A DNA stretch of 64,000 nucleotides from Nannochloropsis salina CCMP1776. Taxonomy: Eukaryota; Sar; Eustigmatophyceae; Eustigmatales; Monodopsidaceae. How positions within the stretch are numbered: position 1 is the stretch's first letter; each line of letters opens with the position of its first letter. The position numbers were made by a program, and so were the translations under genes. Shown here piece after piece: positions 21,183 to 30,718 of this stretch. The stretch covers positions 192,976-256,975 of the forward strand of contig SDOX01000158.1 in assembly GCA_004565275.1 (NCBI GenBank), in the 5' to 3' direction. The notes beneath the pieces are model-generated. The model saw only the letters and a list, made by a program, of their open reading frames with translations, searched no databases and was not told where the DNA came from.

Positions 21183-21611
21183 ATGAGTGACAATGAGGCC
21201 GATGCACTCTACGACAACTTGATGGACGAGGAGGAGGAGGATCTATTAGAGGAGGAGGCAGCGCAGGAGGAGGAAGAGGAGCAAGAGGGGCTTCCTGACC
21301 GTGATGAGAAGGAGCCTATTGCCATCTTACCGCACGACGCTGCAGATTCTACTAAAGCGAACAAGGTCAAGATTACCACGCGCTTTTTGACCAAATACGA
21401 ACGTGCTCGGATCTTGGGAACACGGGCATTGCAGATCAGTATGAACGCTCCCATCATGGTCAAGCCGGGTACCGAGACGGATCCATTGAAGATAGCCATG
21501 ATGGAGTTGCGTGCCCGCAAAATTCCGATCATTATCCGCCGGTATTTGCCAGATGGGAGTCATGAAGATTGGCGCATTGAAGAGCTGGAAATTCCTGGCT
21601 TGGAAATGTGA
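21183..21611 (+). CDS. RPB6: DNA-directed RNA polymerases I, II and III subunit RPB6 (RPABC2)
   Basis: From the ATG at 21183 the product is 142 residues: an acidic N-terminal tail ([20 protein letters not shown]), then the omega-like fold with [46 protein letters not shown] and the hallmark [16 protein letters not shown]6 is shared by the three nuclear RNA polymerases and stabilises the clamp; the acidic N-terminus and the length (about 130-155 in other eukaryotes) fit well. No intron is seen. It shares its promoter region with the DOT1-fold methyltransferase. The window holds a second polymerase subunit gene, RPAC1, at 39.7 kb. Confidence 0.97.
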   Translation: MSDNEADALYDNLMDEEEEDLLEEEAAQEEEEEQEGLPDRDEKEPIAILPHDAADSTKANKVKITTRFLTKYERARILGTRALQISMNAPIMVKPGTETDPLKIAMMELRARKIPIIIRRYLPDGSHEDWRIEELEIPGLEM

Positions 21612-23011
21612 GGAGGAAATTTGAAGAGGTGTGAAGGGGCAATAGCAAAGCGGGAGGGACACGTGCAGAGATTGGATTGGAAGGCAAAGGGCCTGCAATA
21701 AAACAAGAATGAGAAGTGTCACGAGCGCACGACACTCGTGGGACGCGTGTATAAAGGACAAAATACATTGAGGCATGACCGGTTGTATGACCAAAGAAAA
21801 AATATTTTTTTTCATAGTGACCCTTGCAAAGAGTCACCGGGACAAAAGAAATCACAAGAGAAATACGGTTTCGAATCACAAGGCTTGATTTTAAAACTGA
21901 ACACAGAAGCTTGCAGAACGCGTCGATATGAAGGTAAACACTTGAGATAGGTTTACGAGTGGTTGCCGTCGATGTGGCGTAGCCGTCTTCCCCACTATTT
22001 ATTCTTCCCACAAGACTCTGGTGAAGTCTGTATCCTAAATGAACAGCAAAATGAGGGTACCGGCGTTTGCTGTGTAATTTGTCGCATCCTCTCGAGAGGT
22101 GGGAAAGGCTGTCAAGATGACGAAAGGGTACTTTCCCTTAAAAACTGGCGTGAAAGCATAAATGTTTTCTGAGCGCCGTCATCAATGCCGAAAGGCATAT
22201 CATGAGATTATAACTCAATCACATAGAAGCATGCTCTTCATATGCGCCGCTCCTCAACCGGGGTATGAACGTCTGACCATGTGGGCTCGCGGTGTTCTAC
22301 GATACCCGGATGTGTATTCCGACGCCGGCGCGGCAGCGTCAGCAGTCACTAGTCACGAGGTCGAGCCTAAACCCCAGAAGCCAGTTCACAAGTCATGTCC
22401 CAGCTCTCTCTCTGTCGTTATCCCGATGAGATCCTTCCAAATCCGCTGTCTACGGTACCCTGGACGTGATGCACAAGCCCACGTGCTCCCTTGGAGGCGA
22501 CAGGGTCACCTCTGCCTCGTCACGGGCTTGCCATCAGGCACTTGGCCATTAAAAAGCTCGAAAACTCGCAGATGGGCCTGCCGGCGAGGGTCGCCTACAG
22601 GCACTGCATTGACACGTCCACGCTGGCTTGGCTCTGCTTTCCAGGGTGGGGAGCGTCGCCATGAATGGGGCTTACATCGTGAAGCCCGACCCTTGCATTG
22701 ATTATTTCTGGATTCGTGGCAGTAGACGCACGTGTCAGTTACCTCCTTCCTCCTTTTTTTCGTTTACTTGCAACCGACACTTCCAGAACAAAGGGTCCCC
22801 ATCCCACGCTGCCGAATATTTGCAATATTTTTATGCTCATGTTTGACGACTGGGAATCACTAACTGCTCTGTCCACATTTATCCTTATGTTTTAGAATAC
22901 TCGTCACACACGCAAGCCTCTTCGAATCAGCGCGGATTCTCGCTAGGCCTTCACTGCCAGTATGCTTCAATAGCACAAGGTGAATCTAGAGCCCAACTTT
23001 TGTTGAAAAGC
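21612..23011. other. Intergenic region, no confident gene
   Basis: About 1.4 kb. A plus-strand stretch at about 22524-22663 translates to a protein-like fragment containing LAIKKLENSQMGLPARVAY and is followed by a stop; the longest competing frame is 22162-22701. Neither has a recognisable family or a start context, so this may be a decayed gene or chance. Confidence 0.3.
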
Positions 23012-26000
23012 ATGCAAAGGACGAGGCAAATGCATTCCCCCCGTTTGTTACTGTGGGTGCTCTTGCTAGCGACGGTAGGCTCCGGTGCGGTCGGCTGGGG
23101 CCGCCTGGCCTTCGCTCCATCACTAGCATCTCGGCCGTCGTCGTGGCACTCGCGCTGGCACAAACGGCGGCTCGGTCCTGTTTCCTGGGACAGTGGAGCC
23201 AGTGTCAGCCTGAAAAGCAGGACCTGTATGTCGATTGCCCCGCATGGTCCTCGCGAGGCGTCTCGTCCAGGAGTAGGGTCCCCGGGGGGACGAAGCCCCT
23301 TGGATTTTGGCCCCCCCTTCCAGGAAGATGGAAACTTCCTCCTAGAGCATTCCCCGCGGCGACAGCAAGATACTAGGCAGGTTGCGGACAGTGCGACTCA
23401 CCGACGCGAGTCACGAGAAGAGGAGTCGCCTTTTGCGCGGGCACCTCCCTCCTCAGTCTCAACCCCTCCCCCTCAGACCGCCGCCGCCAGCCAGCGGAAA
23501 CCCTTCTCCCTCAGCAAAGCCGTCCTCATGGGCCCCTTTGCCTTCGAGGCGTACACCGATCCCCCCCGTACTTCCGGGTATTGGCAGTCGGGCCGCGACA
23601 AGAACGACGTGGCCATCTTGCACGAGGGCTTCCTCCGAGAAGCGTACGCCGGGAAGCTGCGTGTCCGGGTGCAGGCCGTGACCGAGACGAGGGCCGAGGC
23701 GCAGGCGCTCTTTCTTAAGGCGGCGGGCGCTCGGAGGGAGGGACAGGGACCGAGTGGGAAGGAAGGAGCGAGAGCGGGCGGCAGTGTTGGGAAGCCGAGG
23801 GCCGAGATGCTTGCGGTGTCGGTGGCGATGGAGATGGGGGAGGAGTTTGTGGGCTCTCAGATGGTGAGGCTGGAGCGCGTGGAGAGGGAGGAAGGAGGGG
23901 AGAGCGGCGTGGGAGGGAGGAATGTGTACGTACCTGTCCGGGGGCCCCTAGCCGGGAGGGAGGCAGGGCTTGGAGGAAGCGTGGGCGTGGCGGGGCTTGA
24001 GGACGCGTGCTTGGAGGCCTGGGTGCCGGCGCCACGAGCCCAGATGCAGGAGGGCGGGGAGACGCTGCTGCGGTTTTCCTTGAGAGGCAAGGAGGAATGT
24101 TCGTTGGGTGTCGCTGAAGTCGACGTGGCGGACTTGTTGGGGGGCTGTGGGAGGGAGGAAGGGGCCCGGTCCTGGGAGCGAGACCTGCTCTTGACGGCGC
24201 CCGCGGGCGGGGGACAAGGGGTGGAGGGCGATGACCGAGGAGAGGACGCACGGCGGCGGCTGGCAGAGGCGGCTTCGGGGGTGCGGGTAAGGGTGGAGAT
24301 GGTGTTCACTCCCTTGGCAAGGCCGTCGGTCTCGGCACCGTCCGCGTTGGAGGCCCCCGCCTGTGCAGAGATGGGGGCAGGCGCCGACTCTGGGGGCTCT
24401 CAGGACGCGCGGGACGGGGGAAAGGAGGAGGCGGGGGCCGGGGGAGGGGAGACGGAGGCGCGCGGGCGTGAGAGGGAGAAGGGGAAAGGGAGGGAGTGGG
24501 TGGGTGCACGGGGGTGTTCCCGGGACTGGAGAGAGCTGGCGGAGGCCTTGGGAGGGGAGGCAGTGAGGGGCGCAGACTTGGAGCTTCTGTGCTTCTTGGA
24601 GAACCGGGCCTCGGACACCCAGTTGAAAGTGTGGCGGGACCGGACAGGGGCGGGGGGAAGGAAGCGCTTGCTGGTGGCCTTCAGGGGGACGGAGTTCTGG
24701 AAGGTGAGGGACCTGATCACAGACCTGAAGCTGTTGCAGGACCCCTGGGCGGTGCACGAGCTTGACAAGAGGGAGGGCGGGAAGGAGGGCGGGAAGACGG
24801 AAGTGCCGGCTTTCCTGGCAACGGCTCAGGCCTCGCCGCAGGAATCGCGGGAGCCGGAGGGATCGCGGGAGGCGCATTGGTTGGAGGAGCGGCCGCCGGC
24901 AGAGACCGGAGAAGGGAGGAGCGACACCGGGACGGCCGCCTCCCCCTCCCCCACACCGGGTCTGGACTTCTACGCGGCCTTGGCGATCCAGGCGAACCGG
25001 ACGTACATGCTCTACAACGACATGGACCGGGCGGTCAAGGAGACTTTCGGCTATGTGTGGAGGAACACCCCCTTCTTCGGGGCCCTTCCTCCCTCCGCCC
25101 CTGCCTCCCTTCCTCCCTCCGCCCCTGCCTCCCCTCCCCCCTCCGCCCCTTTCCCCTCCCATGCTGTCCCGCAGCCCTTCTCTGGGTCGTCCTCAACCGG
25201 CACCTCCCCCCGTCCCGACCTCCCCCTCCACGCGCCCAGCTGCCCCTCCTCCCTTTCTCCCGCCCCCCTTCTCACGGCACCCGCCAAGAGCAACGAGGAG
25301 GCGATCACGAGCGTCCTCATGGCTGTTCTTGACCGAGTGATGGGCAACAATCCTCTCGCCTCCTTCCCCTCCCTCCCGTCCTCGCCCCCCTCCTCCTTCT
25401 TCGTCCAGCCCCTGTCAGGACAGGTGAGGAGCCCCTCCGACTTCCGGGCAGCCTTCTACGGCCTGGCCTCGGACCTGGGGCGGCAGCTCTTTCCCGCCCC
25501 TCCCTCGGCCTCCCCCTCCCCGGCTGCGGGCGACGAGACGGACGACAAGAGGGAAAAGTCCCAGAAGAGTCCGTGCGACCCGGACGGGCGGGGGAGGGGA
25601 GGGAAGGGAGGAGTCGAGACGGGGGACCAGGCGGTCCTGGGCGTCGTAGGGGAAGGAGTCAAGAGCCCGCTTCTCATGCTCCCGTCCCGCTTCAAGGGCG
25701 TCTTCGCCACGCTCGTGGACGAAACCTTCCAGCTCATGGACAGCCGCAGCTTCTTTCCCTCCTCCTCCCCCACGCTCCTGGGCCCCCGCCCTCCCTCCCC
25801 CGCCGACCCCTCCGTCTTCCCAGAGGCAGACTTCCGTGCCTCTCTCCTGCAGGGTCTGGACCAGGTCGTCAGCGGCCTGCAGAAGAAGCAGATCGAGCAG
25901 TTGGCCGCCCCCACGACGCGTGCCCGCACCCTGTCTTCCCCCCCTTCCTCACCTGCCCCCCCCCTTCCCTTTCCCCCCCGCCTGGACGCCGCCTCCTTTG

Positions 26001-26959
26001 GCGCCAGCGCCGAGGCTCGGGTCCACGCAGGCTTCAAAGAAGCCTATCTCTCTGTCCGTCCGCGCCTGCTGGCCCTCCTGGACGCGGCGACCCAGGGGGC
26101 GTTGGAAGGAGGGCGGGTGGAGGATTGGGAGATCCTCCTCACGGGCCACTCTCTGGGCGGGGCTTTGGCCTCCCTGTGTGCCCACGACTTGTCCTCACGG
26201 TACGCAGGGCTCTCCCTGTCCATGTACAATTTTGGCACGCCCCGCATTGGGAACTCGGCCTTCGCCCGCGCTTACGAAGAGAGCAACGGCGATAGCTACC
26301 GGCTCGTCAACGAGAACGACGCCTTCGCCCGGTTCCCTCGCAACCTGCACCCGACGCTCTTCAACTACGAGCACGCGGGCACGACCGTCCTTTTGAATCA
26401 GGCAACTTTCGCGGTCCAGGAGGCTACCTCCCGGAAGGAGAAGGAGAGGGCCGAAGTGCCTCAAGAGGGGGACAGGCGCGGGTCCGAGGCCCCCGGGGGG
26501 ATCATGTCAGGCGACAAAATCGGGCCGCTCGAGGAGAGTGCGCCCTCGGTCTCCGCGGGTTCCTTGGAGCTGGAGCCTCTCTTCTTGGAAGCAGAATGGC
26601 AGCTTTTGAACGCGTTGCTCAGCGGGGCAGCCCTCACGTCGCATTTGGAATACCGGTACTTCGAATCTCTCTTTGCTGCGCACGTGTCGTCTCAGGCTCA
26701 GGCTCAGCAAGGAGGAGAAGGGCGCGTGGAGGAGCAAGGCAGGCTGGAGAAGGAGGCTGGCATTGAAAGAGGGGCACTGGGAGGAGATCCGGCGTCTAGG
26801 CTCTCCACCACCGGTTTCGACGAGACGATCAAGAGCCGGGCAGAGGGTTTCGGTGGGATGGGCGCCCGCGTCGGTCAGTGGCTTCGAGGACCTCTGAAAG
26901 CTTTGCCGCTGACCGTGGCCGCGGCTGAGAAGCCTGCCCCTCCCTCGTCCCCTCGGTGA
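23012..26959 (+). CDS. Plastid-targeted C2/class-3 lipase, very long
   Basis: A single exon of 1,315 residues from the ATG at 23012 (a second ATG at 23030 is possible). The N-terminus has a signal peptide (LLLWVLLLATVGSGAVG) followed by the ASAFAP-type LAFAPSLASR, predicting import into the complex plastid. A C2-like region lies around residues 180-450 (FEAYTDPPRTSGYW; DACLEAWVP). The lipase class-3 fold follows: VAFRGTEFWKVRDLITDLK with the oxyanion region, then far downstream the nucleophile elbow TGHSLGGALAS (Ser1047), Asp1103 in VNENDAFARFP and His1121 in FNYEHAGT as the likely triad. The order C2 then lipase resembles plant plastid lipases of the At4g13550 kind, which act on plastid glycerolipids or triacylglycerol. 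The gap between the two lipase halves is filled by Pro/Ser-rich repeats (25080-25160) and Gly/Glu/Arg repeats. The substrate is not evident. Confidence 0.85.
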   Translation: MQRTRQMHSPRLLLWVLLLATVGSGAVGWGRLAFAPSLASRPSSWHSRWHKRRLGPVSWDSGASVSLKSRTCMSIAPHGPREASRPGVGSPGGRSPLDFGPPFQEDGNFLLEHSPRRQQDTRQVADSATHRRESREEESPFARAPPSSVSTPPPQTAAASQRKPFSLSKAVLMGPFAFEAYTDPPRTSGYWQSGRDKNDVAILHEGFLREAYAGKLRVRVQAVTETRAEAQALFLKAAGARREGQGPSGKEGARAGGSVGKPRAEMLAVSVAMEMGEEFVGSQMVRLERVEREEGGESGVGGRNVYVPVRGPLAGREAGLGGSVGVAGLEDACLEAWVPAPRAQMQEGGETLLRFSLRGKEECSLGVAEVDVADLLGGCGREEGARSWERDLLLTAPAGGGQGVEGDDRGEDARRRLAEAASGVRVRVEMVFTPLARPSVSAPSALEAPACAEMGAGADSGGSQDARDGGKEEAGAGGGETEARGREREKGKGREWVGARGCSRDWRELAEALGGEAVRGADLELLCFLENRASDTQLKVWRDRTGAGGRKRLLVAFRGTEFWKVRDLITDLKLLQDPWAVHELDKREGGKEGGKTEVPAFLATAQASPQESREPEGSREAHWLEERPPAETGEGRSDTGTAASPSPTPGLDFYAALAIQANRTYMLYNDMDRAVKETFGYVWRNTPFFGALPPSAPASLPPSAPASPPPSAPFPSHAVPQPFSGSSSTGTSPRPDLPLHAPSCPSSLSPAPLLTAPAKSNEEAITSVLMAVLDRVMGNNPLASFPSLPSSPPSSFFVQPLSGQVRSPSDFRAAFYGLASDLGRQLFPAPPSASPSPAAGDETDDKREKSQKSPCDPDGRGRGGKGGVETGDQAVLGVVGEGVKSPLLMLPSRFKGVFATLVDETFQLMDSRSFFPSSSPTLLGPRPPSPADPSVFPEADFRASLLQGLDQVVSGLQKKQIEQLAAPTTRARTLSSPPSSPAPPLPFPPRLDAASFGASAEARVHAGFKEAYLSVRPRLLALLDAATQGALEGGRVEDWEILLTGHSLGGALASLCAHDLSSRYAGLSLSMYNFGTPRIGNSAFARAYEESNGDSYRLVNENDAFARFPRNLHPTLFNYEHAGTTVLLNQATFAVQEATSRKEKERAEVPQEGDRRGSEAPGGIMSGDKIGPLEESAPSVSAGSLELEPLFLEAEWQLLNALLSGAALTSHLEYRYFESLFAAHVSSQAQAQQGGEGRVEEQGRLEKEAGIERGALGGDPASRLSTTGFDETIKSRAEGFGGMGARVGQWLRGPLKALPLTVAAAEKPAPPSSPR

Positions 26960-27614
26960 GAAAGGGAGCCGGCTCGTCGGGGTGGGCTTTGAGGAGGCGG
27001 GAAGGTGTGGGTTGTAAATTGGCGGACAAGTGCTGCCACGGTCGACGAAACCGGGTTCCTCTGTCGACATGCTCCTAAAGTACCCGCAGAACCGGGGCCA
27101 TGCATGACCAGAGACCATTATTTTATCCAAGCTTATGCAAAACCTCATTGTGGCGTGGAGAAGGCGAAACCTAATGGAAGGGACGTGGAGAGATCTCGCT
27201 TATTGCAGGAAGCATTCTGGTAGTGGAATTGTCATTTTTTGTCAGACAATCTTCCGTTTGTAGTAAGCCGTCAAAGTTGTGATTGCTCACGCTTTCACGA
27301 TGTAGCAGTCATTGGTAGGACTATCAATACCCACGATCAACGTAAATCCACATTGCAGTGTGGAAGGAACTTGTGTATCAGAAGGTTTCGAACACATTAT
27401 GGTCTGACACATCTTTGAATGAGATTGCACCGGGTAAAAAATAAAGTACTTTTTTGCGACTAAACCCTACAACTGAAAAGTACTTTATCGTCATCTTTGT
27501 TCACATGGCCTCTCTTCTGTCAATCGCACTGTATTTTCCGATCCCACCTCATGGTCGCCTGCCCCTCCCAAAACTCCGTCCATCAGTCGCGCCATTGTCC
27601 TACGCGCCATTGTC
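26960..27614. other. Intergenic region between convergent genes, with a perfect hairpin
   Basis: 3' ends of the lipase (plus) and the AlkB-like gene (minus). AT-rich from 27220 on. Contains the inverted repeat listed separately; otherwise empty. Confidence 0.5.
27441..27488. repeat. Perfect 13-bp inverted repeat with 22-bp loop
   Basis: ATAAAGTACTTTT at 27441-27453 is exactly reversed and complemented at 27476-27488. The loop contains TAAACCCT, one unit of a plant-type telomere repeat. It sits between two convergent genes, so a role in 3' end formation for both is plausible; a small mobile-element footprint cannot be excluded. Confidence 0.55.
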
Positions 27615-28910
27615 TCATGCGGCCCACGAGTGCTGCACACGGCCTCCCCGACGTGGCCGCCGGCCTGTTTGGCTCGCGGATTTTGTCGCTGAAAGTTCTC
27701 CCTTCCCATCTGATCCAATTGATGTCTGCTGTCCAGCCGCGTCCCCTCCTTCATCCCCTCCTCTTCCCTCTCCTTTCCCTGCTGTTCCTCTTGCTGTTCG
27801 TCGTGCGGCACGGCCCTCATCTTGCGAAAGTGGCGGTGCCCGACGCGCTTCTTTCTCCTCCTCCCTCAGAACCATCTCTTCCACCATGCGGGCCACTTCC
27901 TCCATCCCAATGGGAGTCTCCTCGCCTTGCCCCGCCTTTTCTTCGCCGCCCATCTTCCTAGCACACTTGCTTGCCGCGCGCTCTCCTTGAATTCCCTGGG
28001 CCAAGACCCTGCCTGCCCTTGAGTCTCCAGTATCCCTCCCCGGATCCCCTTCCACTCTCCTCCTCGCCGTCACCGCCGAATTACTCGCGTTCAATGTCCT
28101 TCTCCGACCCCAAGCGATGATAGAAAAGCGCGGGCCTACTTTTTCCGAACGGCCTTTAAGCTTGGGCACGCCGTGGGTGAAAGCCCGGTTCACGTCTGAA
28201 TCGAAGGCGAAGACGTCGCCATTGGTCTGAGGGAAAGAGAAGGTTTGCCCGGACACCTCGTGGCGAAAGGACAATTCCCGTGTGCTCCCAAACGACACGC
28301 CCACGGTAAAATCCTCCTTCTTCCCATTCGAACCGTAGGCGTGGCTGTCGTGATGGAAGGGCTTGAAATCGCTCCCATCGCGGTAAAAATTCAAACGGGT
28401 CGCCAGGATCTCCACGTCGAAATAATGATCCAGCTGATCAAGCACGCCATTGAAGGTATGACTGAAATCAGGATTTTCGAACTTCAGATGTTGACTCCAA
28501 TGCACCATTCTACCCCCCTCTTCTTCACGCCTCGCGTCCAGGCAGTGCTGCAAGTCGCCGGTAAGTGCCTTGAGGGTGCTGAAGTCTTTTGGGCCGCAAA
28601 TAAAGCCTGGCAGATATACACAACCGCCTTCTAAGGCCGGAACCGTATCCGCGAGAAGTTGTCCGTCCGTCTGCGCAATCCACGAGTCCTTCATCATTTT
28701 GCGAATGAATGTTGAGGCTTGATTTTTAATCTCGAGAGTTTGCTGACTGCCTTTACTGGCTCTCTCCCTGGTAAGTCTTGCAGGCTTACCGGCCGGATTA
28801 TTGCTAGCTCTTCTAGCATTGGCCATAACAGCCGCACGAGCAGCATTAACACGGTTGTTGTAGAGTTTTTCTTTGTCCTCGCTATCTTGATGGGTCGACA
28901 CTGAGCTCAT
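27615..28910 (-). CDS. AlkB-like Fe(II)/2-oxoglutarate dioxygenase
   Basis: A single exon of 431 residues starting at the ATG at 28910. The catalytic double-stranded beta-helix spans about residues 95-270: CVYLPGFICGPKDF opens the domain, LNFYRDGSDFKPFHHDSH carries the metal-binding His186 and Asp188, GDVFAFDSDVNRAFTHGVP the distal His246, and GPRFSIIAWGRR the 2-oxoglutarate-binding Arg261. Arrangement and spacing follow AlkB-like enzymes, which oxidatively demethylate nucleic acids or proteins. The substrate is not predictable. The N-terminal 90 residues are basic and helical. The C-terminal 150 residues are disordered, Glu/Arg/Gly-rich (KARRAPPLSQDEG and beyond) and may be a dispensable extension. 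No targeting peptide is seen, so cytosol or nucleus is likely. It converges with the lipase. Confidence 0.85.
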   Translation of the reverse strand: MSSVSTHQDSEDKEKLYNNRVNAARAAVMANARRASNNPAGKPARLTRERASKGSQQTLEIKNQASTFIRKMMKDSWIAQTDGQLLADTVPALEGGCVYLPGFICGPKDFSTLKALTGDLQHCLDARREEEGGRMVHWSQHLKFENPDFSHTFNGVLDQLDHYFDVEILATRLNFYRDGSDFKPFHHDSHAYGSNGKKEDFTVGVSFGSTRELSFRHEVSGQTFSFPQTNGDVFAFDSDVNRAFTHGVPKLKGRSEKVGPRFSIIAWGRRRTLNASNSAVTARRRVEGDPGRDTGDSRAGRVLAQGIQGERAASKCARKMGGEEKAGQGEETPIGMEEVARMVEEMVLREEEKEARRAPPLSQDEGRAARRTARGTAGKGEGRGGDEGGDAAGQQTSIGSDGKGELSATKSASQTGRRPRRGGRVQHSWAA

Positions 28911-30718
28911 CGTGATGGACTGACGCTCGCACGCGATAGGGAGGCTCCGGGATGAGTTTTACAGACAATGAAGACCTTTCCACTTCTAAAGCCACGTATT
29001 TCTAATGGTTGTGGTGTCGTATTTTGTTTTAAACATGGTTATGAAATGGAATGTTCCAAAAGTCTTCGGTAAGGGAACGTAGGTGCATAAAGGAATTCAG
29101 CGGACGAAGACGCCGTCGCGCTTGTGTAATAAAATAAGGTAGTTCTCTCAAAACGGAGCCAGCAGTGTGCTCTTGGAGGCGAGGGAGATTAACATGAGCC
29201 AATGACCACGCTGGGTGAGCTCAGGAGAAGAGTTCGGAAGGCTAAAGAACAAACGATGAGTGCAATTGACATCTCTCATAATTGCTTCTTCCATCACTTA
29301 GCGAGCGGCGACTGACCGAGAGTGTCCGATGGCGTGTTCACATGAACCCCAACCTCTCTTGCCGTCCGTCCCATCTACAGCAGAGGACTTTTTCCTCTGT
29401 TGAAGATACCCACAAGGATAAAATGTACATAAAGAGTGTAAGAGGGCGTATACTCTTTCCTCTGAGGGAGAAAAATAACCCCCACAATTGTCGCCGGGCG
29501 GCCCATCGCCTTCGGCTCAGCCGGATACAAGCCGCGCTTCTCCATTGAGTCTGACAAAATTCTAGCCTCATGACATGCCGTACTCCTTTATGTTCGATCT
29601 GGCTTTGTGTTTGGTGCCGGTATTTACAGAAACCGCGTAAAGGATATCAACAACCTAGAGAGTATTTCTAGGATTGATAGAAAATGACTCGGAAAATGAA
29701 CGACAAGAAGGCCTTGTGGGGGGTTGGAGACGGTGTAATAGCAGGGCATTACATAGTATTTGTATATGGGGCCAAGTCATTTATTTTGAAAAGCAATCCG
29801 TGTGATATATCTATTAAAGCCTGATTTCTATTGCTGAAATTACATCTCTGCACGGCGAAGGTACCCAAGCATGAGTCGGCTAGCTCTGCTACTGCAAGCC
29901 ACCACAGTTTCCTGGTGTCCAGGTCACGTTTGTCAGATATCACATCTGTGACGGTGAAGAAGTGATACTTGTGCGGACGTAAATGTCAGGAAAACCCTCT
30001 TCTTTAGGAAGAGGTTGGGATCTCAACAAATCCTAAGAAATAAAGCTTTACCAGAATTCTAGCTTTCAATTCGCTAATGTTAAAAAAATCGACACTTTCA
30101 GTAGAAGAAAATTTTCCAAATAATGCAGTAAGCCCAATTGCTCTGCTTGCGCGGTATATTGGGGCTGAGTAAACTCAATGCAAATTTGAAGTCGCTGGAA
30201 AGCTGAGGAGTGTGGCCGTTTTGAAACTCGCATTGAGGGAGCACCGTTTGCAGCGGCATCGGAATACATAGCTTTCTAATTTAATCTTGCCAATTTTTTT
30301 AAAGAGAGGTTTATATCGCTATGTCGACGATTGACACTTCTTTGCGCCCCAAATGCCTCGGCCTGGTTGGCGTACGTAACTTTGAATTTTCGAAAATTTG
30401 AATTTGAGCCAAGGCGTTCGTCCAGGGACTTCTGCGGACGTTTACCTCCTCGTGCGTCCACATTAGTGTCGAGAAGCTCAGCCGCTGCGAACAGTTCTCG
30501 AATTCCTATGCCCACGCATATTGTCAACAATGGATCGATGATTTAATCTTATAAATGGGGTGCGCGGCCTAGCAAATGCAAATGCGCCCGTCAGGGTTTG
30601 GCCTTGATTTGACGCAAAACCAGGAGGAAAAGCTCGTAGGGCTATTCCCTCGGTTTATTCACCGAAGTGCGATCTCTTTTTCACACTTAAAACAATTATA
30701 CTACCTCAGCAAGGCATA
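28911..30718. other. AT-rich intergenic region, 1.8 kb
   Basis: No recognised gene. Only short frames occur (for example minus 30276-30530, an uninterpretable 80-residue frame). GC content visibly drops compared with the flanking coding regions. Promoters of the AlkB-like gene and of the first dynamin-like gene are expected at its two ends. Confidence 0.4.

Noticed and set aside
22162-22701. 179-codon plus-strand frame
   Set aside because: Arg/Pro/Trp-rich translation with no recognisable feature and no supporting context.
23948-25162. 404-codon minus-strand frame opposite the lipase
   Set aside because: Antisense of the lipase frame, Pro/Arg/Leu-rich and featureless.
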